Source: Leisingera aquimarina DSM 24565 | Lineage (GTDB): Bacteria > Pseudomonadota > Alphaproteobacteria > Rhodobacterales > Rhodobacteraceae | Assembly: GCF_000473165.1 (NCBI RefSeq) | Contig: NZ_KI421504.1 | Coordinates: 3,634,094 to 3,698,093, forward strand | Length of the DNA stretch: 64,000 bases | Direction: 5' to 3' | In this document: positions 51,254-60,392 of the stretch, piece by piece | How the letters are laid out: the number at the start of each line of letters is the position of its first letter | How positions within the stretch are numbered: the stretch's first letter is position 1 | Notes under the pieces: model-generated | Told to the model about the DNA's origin: nothing | Databases searched by the model: none | The model's input: the letters and a program-made list of their open reading frames with translations, nothing else | Program-made: the position numbers and the translations under genes

Positions 51254-51387
51254 AGGCCGGAGTTATTTGCACAGTATCCCAAGTGGCGATCCTAGAGCCC
51301 GAAGCATCGCGGCTATCCGCAGAATTGCCAACCTTGAACTTGTTGCTTTGTTACGAGTAGCGTCGCGACTAGGTGGGAGGTGCTGAC

Positions 51388-52470
51388 GTGCATAAAAATA
51401 AATACCAAAGCCACGAAGAAAAGTCTGGAAATGTCTGGCTGAACATCTGGGATGAGACCGGCTCCCATCCGCAAGGCAGTATTGAAGTCGAAGGTGACAC
51501 AGCTTCAGGCTATCGGATAATTAGACGAGGAAGCCTTCTTGGTAAGGGCCTCACCGGCTTAAGTAGAATTGTTCTCGGTGACGCAGGCGTCTATTTTGAG
51601 AAACGAAAAGATGCTGAAAACTTCTCTCTTGTTCTTGCAATGCATTTCAGTGGCGATTTGCCGTCTAAAGAACTTTTGGATCCGGCGATTTTCAATGGCT
51701 TTCAATCTGGTCGGCTTAAATTTTCGAAAGCTCGAACCGACCTATTTTGGAGCGGGATATCTCATGTAGACCCAACGCAGGGGTGGAAAGAGCTTGACCC
51801 GGAGCAATTTCTTGAAAAGCTTCCCTACGCTAGCGAACCATTGCCGCGAGACGACGAAGACGAACTCGACATGCGTGGCTACGATATTTCCGAGGCTGCA
51901 GAAGCCGTTTTAGACTTCTATGAACGCTCGTTTCTCACCGAAAACGTTGAGCTTCCGCTTCATCAGGTGGTGGCCGATGTCTTAAAAATCAAAGCTGAGG
52001 ATCATTGCGAGATCGCAGCTGAAGACCGTGGCTACGTCACGCTCCTGGCTTTGTCGATGCTGCGCGACGAAATCCCCGTGGGCTGGATTTTCCCTACCGC
52101 GAGTGATGAAGTCGAGAGACTCATTCCTCGCTTGTGGGCGTCCTTGCCAAACGACGTCAAAGCATACATTGCAGAATGCGAAACCGAAGCTAGCCTCGCT
52201 CGCGAGCACGCTAACAAAGTTCAAGCGGTAAAGGATAAGATCGTTTCGCATTTGCCAACCGCACTAGCTGAAGACGATTGGGAAGTGCGAACGCGGGTGA
52301 ACTGCTGTGCGGGTCACCTAATTGAGGTGATGGAGGGGAGAACTGGACCGCCCACACATAGTGAGCCAGACTATGTAATCCTGATGAAAGAGTTCACTGA
52401 GAAAGCGCTTGCCAACGAGGACAATGCTGCTGAATGGCTGGCGAATAATCTGAGGAGCTTAATGCGGTAG
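51388..52470 (+). CDS. Unrecognised 360-aa cargo protein
   Basis: 360 residues from GTG at 51388 (GGGAGG seven bases upstream). No membrane segment or signal peptide. The N-terminal third is beta-rich (GNVWLNIWDETGS, YRIIRRGSLLGKGLTGLS); the rest is helical, acidic and Leu-rich (LDMRGYDISEAAEAVLDFYE, VTLLALSMLRDEIPVGWIF). No catalytic motif found. GC content and codon use are lower than the chromosome, indicating recent acquisition. It sits alone between an HTH unit and the secretion genes, a typical place for accessory or defence cargo. Confidence 0.72.
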   Translation: MHKNKYQSHEEKSGNVWLNIWDETGSHPQGSIEVEGDTASGYRIIRRGSLLGKGLTGLSRIVLGDAGVYFEKRKDAENFSLVLAMHFSGDLPSKELLDPAIFNGFQSGRLKFSKARTDLFWSGISHVDPTQGWKELDPEQFLEKLPYASEPLPRDDEDELDMRGYDISEAAEAVLDFYERSFLTENVELPLHQVVADVLKIKAEDHCEIAAEDRGYVTLLALSMLRDEIPVGWIFPTASDEVERLIPRLWASLPNDVKAYIAECETEASLAREHANKVQAVKDKIVSHLPTALAEDDWEVRTRVNCCAGHLIEVMEGRTGPPTHSEPDYVILMKEFTEKALANEDNAAEWLANNLRSLMR

Positions 52471-52617
52471 CTGGACCCGGCCAGCGGTAGCGAATTTCCC
52501 TAAGACACGCTTCAACGCAAACGGCGAATTGCAATCTACGGAAAAGTGCTCGCAACTCAGCGTTCGCGACCTTCGCCGCTTTAGTGAACGACAGCTTTCT
52601 CTACATGAGGGCTGATT

Positions 52618-52905
52618 TCAATTCCTCATGTCGTCCAGGAACTCCAGAACGCGCGCATAGTCTCCACTGACCTCGCGCGCTTGTTCGAAGACCTCTCGCC
52701 GCTGCTGATCCAGGCAACGGAAGTAGCGCTCGACATCGGTAAAATACGTCTCCGCATCGTGCCTCAACAGGTCAGCATAGGCCCGCACGTCGTCGGCATT
52801 GGTTGGCATCCAAGGCGGCGTAGGCGGCACACAAGTGCCCGCAATCGCGGCAGATCCCCAGCTCACAACGACCATAACCGCCCATGTTCGTTTCAAAATC
52901 GCCAT
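52618..52905 (-). CDS. Small exported protein of the transfer region
   Basis: 95 residues with a signal peptide (TWAVMVVVSWGSAAIAG), then two cysteines (GTCVPPTPPWMP and YFRCLDQQRREVFEQ) and an amphipathic helix. The segment VRAYADLLRHDAETYFTDVE looks conserved-type, but I know no named family. It faces away from the virB operon and shares a 163-base divergent gap with it. A periplasmic accessory role in transfer is inference. Confidence 0.72.
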   Translation of the reverse strand: MAILKRTWAVMVVVSWGSAAIAGTCVPPTPPWMPTNADDVRAYADLLRHDAETYFTDVERYFRCLDQQRREVFEQAREVSGDYARVLEFLDDMRN

Positions 52906-53068
52906 ATTATCTTGGCTCAGCCACTCCGTTGCAGTAAATTTGTTTCAACGCATGAAGGGCGCAATATCGCAAATTGCACCTATTGATTGCAAGATTATAA
53001 TATTGTATCGGTTGGGTAGTCCATGAGGGACTGCCGGGCCAATGCACAATTCTGCAAGGCTCGATCCT

Positions 53069-53395
53069 ATGAATTTGATGCAAGACGCCCCCAATGTTGT
53101 CAGTGAAGACGGGCTGCGCACGCTGCTTGCCGAGGGTCATTCGGCGGATGTTGTGTGCCGGGTTACGCCCAAACGTACAGGTGCTCAGTGGTCCGGAGTT
53201 TGGACCGTGCATTGCGTCTCGCCAGATGGCGAGACGCGTCGCCTGCTCGTCACTGCACGCAACAACATGGCTGCCCGAGAATTCAAGACAATCAACGGCT
53301 TATCCAGCTTCCTGGCTGGCCTTGGCGTTTCGATCGTCTCGATCCCCATGCTCGAAGGCAAGATCGCCTCGCACAAATTGGAAGACGCAGGCTAA
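53069..53395 (+). CDS. Hypothetical protein at the head of the virB operon
   Basis: 108 residues from ATG 53069 (AAGG upstream); an in-frame ATG at 53042 is an alternative. No signal peptide. Mixed alpha/beta: [60 protein letters not shown]. Function unknown. Its 3' end overlaps the presumed start of the transglycosylase gene, so it is likely the first gene of the transfer operon. Confidence 0.7.
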   Translation: MNLMQDAPNVVSEDGLRTLLAEGHSADVVCRVTPKRTGAQWSGVWTVHCVSPDGETRRLLVTARNNMAAREFKTINGLSSFLAGLGVSIVSIPMLEGKIASHKLEDAG

Positions 53396-54038
53396 GACAC
53401 TTGCCACCCTCGCGGCATTCCTTGCTGCGCCCGCCTATTCTGAAGGCTTCGTGCTTTCCATGCGGGCCGATGGCCAACTGGAAACCAAAGCTCCCCAATC
53501 CGGTTTTGCACAAAGCTACGTCGATGGAATTGGCGCAAACCCACCAGAGCTGATCGTATTCGCAGCGCCGGAACCTGAAGCTCCCACTCCTTCACCCGCC
53601 CGCGCAGTTCCCCGCCCCGAGATCCTGGCAGCCGTTGAAAGCACCGCGCATCGATACGGCGGACACCCTGCGTTGCGCCGCGCCGGTCTGTCGGTGACGG
53701 AGTGGCAGGCGCTCTTCCAAGCCAATATCGAGATCGAAAGCGCCTATCGACCGACTGCGCGCAGCTCGGCAGGCGCGATCGGCCTCGGACAACTAATGCC
53801 AGCTACGGCCGTGCAGCTCGGCGTTGATCCGCATGACTGGCAGGCCAACCTCGATGGCTCAGCCCGCTACCTTCTGATGATGCTGGCGCAGTTCGGCACG
53901 CCCGAACTCGCGCTCGCTGCCTACAACGCGGGGCCTGACGCGGTCGCGCGCTATGGCGGCATACCTCCTTACCGAGAAACCCAAAATCACGTGCGCCGCG
54001 TCATGGCCGTGCGTGATCGACTGACTGGAGCCTCCTGA
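53322..54038 (+). CDS. virB1: VirB1-like lytic transglycosylase
   Basis: The SLT domain covers the C-terminal 130 residues: [20 protein letters not shown] with catalytic Glu, [17 protein letters not shown], and [18 protein letters not shown] signal peptide ([16 protein letters not shown]) lies before it, encoded from about 53388. No ATG, GTG or TTG immediately precedes that signal; the nearest in-frame option is TTG at 53322, inside the preceding gene, giving 238 aa. The start is therefore uncertain. It opens peptidoglycan for the type IV channel. Its stop codon overlaps the virB2 start by one base. Confidence 0.82.
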   Translation: MAFRSSRSPCSKARSPRTNWKTQAKTLATLAAFLAAPAYSEGFVLSMRADGQLETKAPQSGFAQSYVDGIGANPPELIVFAAPEPEAPTPSPARAVPRPEILAAVESTAHRYGGHPALRRAGLSVTEWQALFQANIEIESAYRPTARSSAGAIGLGQLMPATAVQLGVDPHDWQANLDGSARYLLMMLAQFGTPELALAAYNAGPDAVARYGGIPPYRETQNHVRRVMAVRDRLTGAS

Positions 54039-54328
54039 TGCACATTCAATTCCGCACGATCCTGTTGCTGGCTCTGGCCAGCTTGATGATTGCCAACCCG
54101 GCCTTTGCGCAGAGCATTGACCTTTCGCCGGTGCAGAACCTTTTGCAGGGCATCGTCGACACGATTACCGGCCCCTTGGGCATAGTCATCGGCACCTTGG
54201 CCCTGATCGGTGTGTTCCTCTCCTGGCTCTTCGGCATTCTGGATTTCCGCCAGGCTCTTTGGGTGCTGGTGGCCATTGCGGGCATCGCAGCTGCGCCGAC
54301 CATCGTGACCGCCATCTGGGGCGCGTAA
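54038..54328 (+). CDS. virB2: VirB2 major pilin
   Basis: 96 residues: long signal peptide (LLLALASLMIANPAFAQ), then two membrane helices (GPLGIVIGTLALIGVFLSWL and ALWVLVAIAGIAAAPTIV) around a short loop, the TrbC/VirB2 layout. It forms the conjugative pilus. It starts one base before the virB1 stop ends (TGATG), indicating coupling. Confidence 0.9.
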   Translation: MHIQFRTILLLALASLMIANPAFAQSIDLSPVQNLLQGIVDTITGPLGIVIGTLALIGVFLSWLFGILDFRQALWVLVAIAGIAAAPTIVTAIWGA

Positions 54329-54335
54329 ATCTGAA

Positions 54336-54614
54336 ATGGCAACGCAAACCCGCCTCTTCCTGGGCCTGATCCGGCCGCCAAAGCTCATCGGCTTGCCGAT
54401 CATGTATGCCATGGTTTGGCTCTTCGGGTTTGTGTTGCTGTTTCTGTGGGTCCAGAGCTGGCCGGTGATCATCATCGCCGCTCTGGCCTATCCCGCGCTG
54501 TGGAAAGCCGCTGACTGGGACCCGGCCTTTCTTGAGGTGATGGTCACCGCGCTGCAGGAAACGCCCCCGACGCCAAATCGCAAGATCCATTCGGGGGACA
54601 GCTATGCTGCGTGA
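54336..54614 (+). CDS. virB3: VirB3 inner-membrane component
   Basis: 92 residues of the VirB3/TrbD family. TRLFLGLIRPPKLIGLPIMY at the N-terminus is typical, with one or two helices (MVWLFGFVLLFLW, VIIIAALAYPAL). It works with VirB4 in the inner-membrane complex. It overlaps virB4 by eleven bases. Confidence 0.9.
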   Translation: MATQTRLFLGLIRPPKLIGLPIMYAMVWLFGFVLLFLWVQSWPVIIIAALAYPALWKAADWDPAFLEVMVTALQETPPTPNRKIHSGDSYAA

Positions 54615-56970
54615 TTCTTCCGATGATCTTGCCATATTGCCAGACTGGGCGCGCAAAGAGCGTCCAATGGCCAGCATGCTGCCCTATGTCAGCCTCGTGA
54701 ATGACGTGACGATCCGCACACGCGGCAACGCACTGTTCCAGTGCATCCGCCTTGATGGCGTTAACAGCATGACAAGCGATGACGCGCATCTGGAGAAGAT
54801 CCGCGCGCTCTTCGCGGCGATCATCGCGCAGATCGGGCCTGACTACAGTTTTTACGTGCACAAGGTTTCAAAAGCGATCGAGACGGCCTTGCCACCGGTT
54901 CGCGAGGAAGGGTTTGCGCGAGCGCTGGATACCCGCTGGCAGCTGGCCATGGCGCGGGCGGGTCTGCGGGACAAGACGCTTACGCTCACAGTGCTGAAAC
55001 GTCCGCCCCTCGGCGCGCGGCTGCGACTGAAGCGCTCGGACTCAATCGCACAGCTGAAAGACCAGACGGCCAAACAGCTGCGCAAGCTCGAGGAGGTCGT
55101 CGGTTTCCTACTGTCGTCTTTTGCAGAGATGAACCCGCGCCTTCTTGGAGCCGAAAGCGGCGAACTGCTTGGTTTCCTCGGGGCGCTCAACATTGGTCAG
55201 GAACGGCCGCTTTTCGCAAAATCGCGATTTGGCGTCATTGCCGAAGATGTGGCCAACACCCGCGTCAGGTTTCAGGGGCGGAGCTTCACGCTAGACGGCG
55301 GAACGGCGGGCAAGCGGTTTGGCACCAGCTTTGCCATCAAGACCTATCCGGCCAAAACTAGCTGCACCATGTTCGATGAGCTGAACCTGCCCGTCGACAT
55401 GGTCGTCACGCATTCCTTCACGCCGATCAACAGCAACATCATGGCCAGCCGGATCAAACGGCAACAGCGCTTGATGAAGGCCAGTGATGATGGCGCGATT
55501 TCTCTTGCTGAAGAACTGGTCGACGCACTGGACGATCTGGAGTCGAAGCGCCTCAGCTTTGGCGATCATCACATGACGGTTACGGTTTTCGCCGAGACCG
55601 AAGAAAAGCTAGAAACCATCGCCGCCGAGGTGCGCAACATCGCGGCCAGTGAAGGCGTTAATCTGGTGAATGAGAGCTTTGCCGCGCGCACCCATTATTT
55701 TGCGCAGCATCCGGGCAATGGACAGATGCGCAGCCGCAAGGCCGCCATCACCAACACGAACTTTGCCGATCTCGCAGCGCTGCATCGCGGTCAACTGGGC
55801 AAGCTCGGCGAAAGAGTGCCTTGGGGCAAACCGATTACCCTTTTCCCGACGCCTGAACGCTCAGGCTTCCTGTTCAACTATCATGAGACAGGTCAGCCGG
55901 ACAAAGAACCGACCGGTGGGCATACCTTGATCCTCGGTCGTCCTGGCTCAGGCAAGTCAGTGCTGTCGGCCTTCCTCATGACCCAAGCCCGTCGCTGCGA
56001 CGCGCGCGTCTTTGTCTTCGATTATCGCGCAGGCATGGAAATGGCCGTGCGGGCCAATGGCGGGCGCTACAGCGCCATCAAGGCAGGTGAAGCAACCGGT
56101 CTCAACCCACTGCGCACAGAAATCGACGGGCGCGGGCAAACCTGGTTGTCGGATTGGTTGGCGACGCTCTTACATCGCGCCGACAAGCCCCTGAGCCCTG
56201 TTCAGATTAACCGCATCCAAGAAGTGGTGCGCCAGAACTCCGGGGCGAGCGATGCCGCGCTTCGCAACTGGCAGGATCTGGCCTCACTCTTTGTGGCCGG
56301 GGCGGACGAAGGCGATCTATTCGAACGGATTCAGGAGTGGACGGCGGATGGCCGCTACGGCTGGATCTTCGGGCAAAGCGCGGAGGATTCCTTCTCCCTC
56401 GATGGTGACGTGGTCGGGTTCGACCTGACCGGCATTCTCGACAGCGAAAGCGAGAAGGAACGCATGGCCGTCCTGTCCTATTTGTTTCGGCGGGTGGAGC
56501 GCGTGATCGAGGATCGCAAACCGACGCTGATCATCATCGATGAGGCCTGGAAGGCGCTCGACAACCCATATTTCGCAGACCGGCTGAGCAATTGGCTCGT
56601 GACTGCGCGCAAGCAGAACGCTGTCGTCGTGATGATGACCCAATACGCAAGCCAACTCGAGAAAACTCGCACCGGCAAAACGATTGTCGAGGCTGTGCCG
56701 ACGCAGCTTTTGCTTCCCAACATTCGGGCCTCGGCCAGTGATTACACCATGCTGGGCCTTTCTGAGAAAGAGCTCAGCGTCCTGCTCGGCACAGGCAGCA
56801 ATTCCCGTCTGGCGCTGGTGCGCGATGATCAAGGTTCGGTGGTGATCGACGCCGATCTCAGCGCCCTTGGCCCCTACCTCACGATCCTTGGCGGCATGGA
56901 AAAAGGCGAGGCGCTGGTCGGCGCGGATTACCGCCAGAACCCCGAATTTTGGAGACAGATTGATGCGTAG
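54604..56970 (+). CDS. virB4: VirB4 ATPase
   Basis: 788 residues, standard for VirB4/TrbE. Walker A GRPGSGKS lies near residue 444, Walker B LIIIDEAWK near 641; the later MMTQYASQLE and TQLLLPNIRASASDY segments are family-typical. It powers pilus assembly and substrate transport at the inner membrane. The start is set by ATG 54604, in the virB3 3' end. It overlaps the following lipoprotein gene by eight bases. Confidence 0.95.
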   Translation: MLRDSSDDLAILPDWARKERPMASMLPYVSLVNDVTIRTRGNALFQCIRLDGVNSMTSDDAHLEKIRALFAAIIAQIGPDYSFYVHKVSKAIETALPPVREEGFARALDTRWQLAMARAGLRDKTLTLTVLKRPPLGARLRLKRSDSIAQLKDQTAKQLRKLEEVVGFLLSSFAEMNPRLLGAESGELLGFLGALNIGQERPLFAKSRFGVIAEDVANTRVRFQGRSFTLDGGTAGKRFGTSFAIKTYPAKTSCTMFDELNLPVDMVVTHSFTPINSNIMASRIKRQQRLMKASDDGAISLAEELVDALDDLESKRLSFGDHHMTVTVFAETEEKLETIAAEVRNIAASEGVNLVNESFAARTHYFAQHPGNGQMRSRKAAITNTNFADLAALHRGQLGKLGERVPWGKPITLFPTPERSGFLFNYHETGQPDKEPTGGHTLILGRPGSGKSVLSAFLMTQARRCDARVFVFDYRAGMEMAVRANGGRYSAIKAGEATGLNPLRTEIDGRGQTWLSDWLATLLHRADKPLSPVQINRIQEVVRQNSGASDAALRNWQDLASLFVAGADEGDLFERIQEWTADGRYGWIFGQSAEDSFSLDGDVVGFDLTGILDSESEKERMAVLSYLFRRVERVIEDRKPTLIIIDEAWKALDNPYFADRLSNWLVTARKQNAVVVMMTQYASQLEKTRTGKTIVEAVPTQLLLPNIRASASDYTMLGLSEKELSVLLGTGSNSRLALVRDDQGSVVIDADLSALGPYLTILGGMEKGEALVGADYRQNPEFWRQIDA

Positions 56971-57121
56971 CATTTGTGTGCTGACCCTCACCCTTTTGAC
57001 CCTGACAGCCTGCGCGGAATACCGGCCGTCTGAAGCCGAATGCTTCAACTCTTTTGCTGAGGTCAGCGGCAGTAATTGCAATTTCGAGCTGCTCGGGCCG
57101 ATTGGTTCGCTGCATGAATAG
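56963..57121 (+). CDS. Small lipoprotein, VirB7-like by position
   Basis: 52 residues: signal peptide ending in the lipobox LTAC near residue 17, followed by a short tail with two more cysteines (EAECFNSFAEVSGSNCNFEL). GGAGA lies upstream. Size and lipobox fit VirB7, the outer-membrane core lipoprotein, although canonical virB7 sits beside virB8; sequence conservation of VirB7 is too low to confirm. Confidence 0.72.
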   Translation: MRSICVLTLTLLTLTACAEYRPSEAECFNSFAEVSGSNCNFELLGPIGSLHE

Positions 57122-58262
57122 CCTCCGCCCGCATATCCTTGCGGGTCTGGTGTGGCTCAACGCGCCAATGGCCTTCGCCCAAGGCGTGCCGACCTTTGAT
57201 GCGGGCATGTTCTTGCAGCGCGAGGGCGTGTTGCAGCAGGGCGAGCATGATCTGGCGCTGCAACGGGACCGGCTGTCCAAAGAAGAAGAGCTTGAAGAGC
57301 TCGAACAAGAACAACTCCAAGCGCTAGAAGATATTCTCGATGCCTCGACGCTTGCCAGCGGGAACTCAGGCGCACTGGTCGCAAGCCTGGAAGCTGGTTC
57401 ATCACCTGAAAGCGCCGCAGATACGCTCTATGGTTCGGTCGACCCAAACCCCGGCGCAGCCCAGATGTTCGGCGATGCATCCGTCTCGATCGAAGAGCTG
57501 ATCATTCGTGCCGCGCAAGAAACGCACCATATGCCCGGCGTGCGCGCGGCGGGCCTGTCACCCAGGCAATGGCGCTGTCTTTTGCAGGCGCTGGTCTGGC
57601 AAGAAAGCCGCTTCACCATCGGCGCGCGCTCCCCCGTCGGCGCGTTCGGCCTGACCCAGATCATGCCCGGCACGGCGCAGGATCTTGGGATTTATCCGGC
57701 CTATTATGAAAACCCCTATATCCAGGTCACGGGCGGCGCGCGTTATCTGGCGCAGATGCTGGCAATGTTTGATGGCAACATCATTCACGGGCTCGCGGCC
57801 TACAATGCCGGTCCCGGCAATGTGCAGCGCTACGGCGGCGTGCCGCCCTTTGCCGAAACACAACACTACGTTCAGGTGATCCCCGAGCGCTACAATCTCT
57901 ACCTTGCCCGCGTCGGCGGCGTTGATGCGCTTGGCACCATCGATCCGGTTCTGCTCGCCAATTCTACCATGAGCCTGACCTCGTTCGGCGCAGGGATCTA
58001 TGGCGATTACTCCTTGGTGTCGGTGCAAGCGGCCGCGCTGCGCGTGCAGGACATCATCAGCCGCATTGGCGAGACAGATGACATTCACGCGGCCATGTCG
58101 CTCGACACCTACGCGCGGGCCGAACTCGCCCGCTTGATCGCCATCCGCACGCGCCTCAAAGCCGCCCACACCCGCCCGCTCAGCGCGACCGAGCTGGCCA
58201 TGGCCGCCGCGCAAGCGCGCGAACAAGACTTCATGCAATTTGATCTGGAGGCACTCCAATGA
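57114..58262 (+). CDS. Second lytic transglycosylase of the operon
   Basis: 382 residues with a signal peptide (LAGLVWLNAPMAFAQG), a Glu/Leu-rich coiled-coil stretch (about 35-80), and a SLT domain at about 150-260: LVWQESRFTIGARSPVG with catalytic Glu, AFGLTQIMPGTAQDLGI, AAYNAGPGNVQRYGG. About 110 helical residues follow. It is longer than VirB1 proteins and duplicates that function within one operon. It overlaps the lipoprotein gene and virB5 by a few bases. Confidence 0.88.
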   Translation: MNSLRPHILAGLVWLNAPMAFAQGVPTFDAGMFLQREGVLQQGEHDLALQRDRLSKEEELEELEQEQLQALEDILDASTLASGNSGALVASLEAGSSPESAADTLYGSVDPNPGAAQMFGDASVSIEELIIRAAQETHHMPGVRAAGLSPRQWRCLLQALVWQESRFTIGARSPVGAFGLTQIMPGTAQDLGIYPAYYENPYIQVTGGARYLAQMLAMFDGNIIHGLAAYNAGPGNVQRYGGVPPFAETQHYVQVIPERYNLYLARVGGVDALGTIDPVLLANSTMSLTSFGAGIYGDYSLVSVQAAALRVQDIISRIGETDDIHAAMSLDTYARAELARLIAIRTRLKAAHTRPLSATELAMAAAQAREQDFMQFDLEALQ

Positions 58263-59038
58263 TCCGCTTTTTTTCCACCGTAGCCACTTGCGCGTTGCTG
58301 GTTGCCTCACCCCTGTCTGCCCAAGGCGTTCCCACGGTCGACACACGCAACATCGCGCAGGAAATTCGTCAGCTGCAGCAGATGCTTGATGATTTCGGGA
58401 TACAGACCGATCAGCTCGACACGCTTCTCGAACAGCTCGACCTCGTGCAGCAGCAACTCGACACTCTCAACGAGACTTACGCAGCCCTGACCGGTGCGAC
58501 GGACATCATCGAGATGGCCATGGGCGGCGATCTCGACGGGCTACTCGATCAGGAGTTCGGCGATCTCCTTGGCACCATCCGGCAAATCCAAAGCGGCGAC
58601 TTCAGCGGCCTCATCGGCAACGCGGCCCCTCAGATGGAAGGTCGAATGACGCAAGCCTTGGAGGATGCAGGCTTTGACCAAGACAGCCTGTCCGACATGG
58701 CCAGCAGCGGCAATCCGGGGGCTGAGCGAATTGCCAGCCAAGCAGGCACCGGAGCCGTCATGTCAGCGGCGGCCGAGAACAGCTACGACGAGGCCGCGCA
58801 ATCTCTTGTGCGGGTCGAGCAGCTTGTTTCGCTGATCCCAGACATGGAAACGCTCAAGGAAGCTGTCGATCACAACACCCGCGTCACGGCCGAGCTGGCC
58901 ATCGCCATGACGCGCATGTGGGAGCTTGAAGCCATTCAGACTGTCGGCGCAGGTCAATCCGGCGTGGTGGATGCCGCCACGCTGGCAGAAGAGCGCCGCT
59001 ACATGGACTTCACACTGCCAGACCTGCGCGCGGACTGA
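58259..59038 (+). CDS. virB5: VirB5-like minor pilin / TrbJ-type protein
   Basis: 259 residues with a signal peptide (ATCALLVASPLSAQG). The mature N-terminus is a long coiled coil (IAQEIRQLQQMLDDFGIQTD onward) and the C-terminal third is helical (TAELAIAMTRMWELEAIQ), matching the VirB5/TrbJ pattern. It would be at the pilus tip. Start overlaps the preceding stop by four bases (ATGA). Identification rests on pattern and position. Confidence 0.78.
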   Translation: MIRFFSTVATCALLVASPLSAQGVPTVDTRNIAQEIRQLQQMLDDFGIQTDQLDTLLEQLDLVQQQLDTLNETYAALTGATDIIEMAMGGDLDGLLDQEFGDLLGTIRQIQSGDFSGLIGNAAPQMEGRMTQALEDAGFDQDSLSDMASSGNPGAERIASQAGTGAVMSAAAENSYDEAAQSLVRVEQLVSLIPDMETLKEAVDHNTRVTAELAIAMTRMWELEAIQTVGAGQSGVVDAATLAEERRYMDFTLPDLRAD

Positions 59039-59042
59039 TCCC

Positions 59043-59693
59043 ATGAACAGCGAGGCCGAAATCATCGAAGAGGAGCTCGTCTACGGCGCACGACGACGCG
59101 AGCTCATGTGGCAGAAACTGGGGCTGACAGGCCTGGCGTTTGGCATGGCAGGTTGCCTCTCCGCTGCTCTTGTTGCCTTGTTCGACGTGGACCCGCCGCC
59201 CATGATCGTGCCCTTTGATAGCGAAACCGGCATGGCCCTCCCCAATGCCGTGGTTGAAGCGGTCTCACTCACGGAACGCCCCGCTATCATTGAGGCACAG
59301 GTCTACCGTTATGTCATTGATCGAGAGACATACAATCAGCTCAACAATGATGTGCGTGTGCGGCGGGTCCTGGACCAGTCGGACGGAGCGGCCGCCGCAG
59401 GACTGCGCGCATTGTGGACCAGCGGACATGAGGCCTATCCGCCGGACAGCTACGGCACAGATGCGCGGCTTGATGTCGAGGTTCTATCGATCACCCATAT
59501 CAGCGCCAACCGTGCCCAGGTGCGTCTTCGCAAGCGGCTCAACTCACCGCGCGGCAGTCAAAACGGGCTCTTCACCGCAACCCTGATGTTTGAGTTTCGG
59601 CCCGAGAACAGCCGGTCGATCGACGACGTCTGGCAGAACCCTTTCGGCTTCACCGTCACCGAATACGCGATCCGCTCGGATCGTCTGGAGTAA
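59043..59693 (+). CDS. virB8: VirB8 inner-membrane component
   Basis: 216 residues: cytoplasmic lead, one membrane helix (about 22-42, LTGLAFGMAGCLSAALVAL), periplasmic NTF2-like domain with AQVYRYVIDRETYNQLNNDV and QNPFGFTVTEYAIRS near the end. The RETY..N and NPFGF signatures match VirB8/TrbF. The start MNSEAEIIEEEL lies four bases after the virB5 stop. Confidence 0.92.
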   Translation: MNSEAEIIEEELVYGARRRELMWQKLGLTGLAFGMAGCLSAALVALFDVDPPPMIVPFDSETGMALPNAVVEAVSLTERPAIIEAQVYRYVIDRETYNQLNNDVRVRRVLDQSDGAAAAGLRALWTSGHEAYPPDSYGTDARLDVEVLSITHISANRAQVRLRKRLNSPRGSQNGLFTATLMFEFRPENSRSIDDVWQNPFGFTVTEYAIRSDRLE

Positions 59694-59696
59694 CCA

Positions 59697-60392
59697 ATGC
59701 GCCGCCTGTTCCTGATCCTCACTTTCCTCGTTCCGCTTGCTGGCATCGCCTATGCAGAAACGCAGCCGCGCCAAGGCCCCTATGATGCCCGTGTCCGGCT
59801 GGCCACCTATCAGGATGGGCAGGTCTATCGCATCCGCACCAGCCTGACCCATGTGACCAGCATTGAATTCGGCCAGGGCGAGACCATCCGCTCGATCATT
59901 GCAGGTGACACCGAAGGATTCCTTCTGGACGGCGTGCCCGGCAGCCAAGCCTTTGCCATCAAGCCCGTCACGGGCGGCGCGCATACCAACATCACCGTCT
60001 ATACCAACCGGCGAAGCTATTATTTCAACGTGACCGAGGCGAGTTCGCCGACCTTCTACGTTATTCGCTTCACCTATCCTGAAGCTGTCCCTCAGCAGTC
60101 TCGAGTGGCCGCAAGCCAACCTGCAAACCATGCCTACGGCGTCAGCGCTCGATCAGAGATCACCCCACGCGAAATCTGGGATGACGGCACCTTCACCTAT
60201 TTCCGCTTTGCCGCAAACGCGCCGCTGCCCGCGATCTTTCGCTGGTCCGGTGGCAATGAGCGCAGTGTCAATGCTCTAGCCCGGCCAGACGGCGTGATCC
60301 GCGTATCGGGTGTCAGCACTCGATGGGTTCTCAGGCTTGGTGATGACGAAATCTGCGTCCAAGAGATGAGCGAGGCAAACCACAATGAGTGA
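59697..60392 (+). CDS. virB9: VirB9 outer-membrane core component
   Basis: 231 residues with a signal peptide (LFLILTFLVPLAGIAYA). Family segments: YDARVRLATYQDGQVYRI, then TNITVYTNRRSYYFNVTEAS in the middle and EIWDDGTFTYFRFAANAPLP in the C-terminal domain that contacts VirB7/VirB10. It follows virB8 by three bases and overlaps virB10 by eight. Confidence 0.93.
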   Translation: MRRLFLILTFLVPLAGIAYAETQPRQGPYDARVRLATYQDGQVYRIRTSLTHVTSIEFGQGETIRSIIAGDTEGFLLDGVPGSQAFAIKPVTGGAHTNITVYTNRRSYYFNVTEASSPTFYVIRFTYPEAVPQQSRVAASQPANHAYGVSARSEITPREIWDDGTFTYFRFAANAPLPAIFRWSGGNERSVNALARPDGVIRVSGVSTRWVLRLGDDEICVQEMSEANHNE

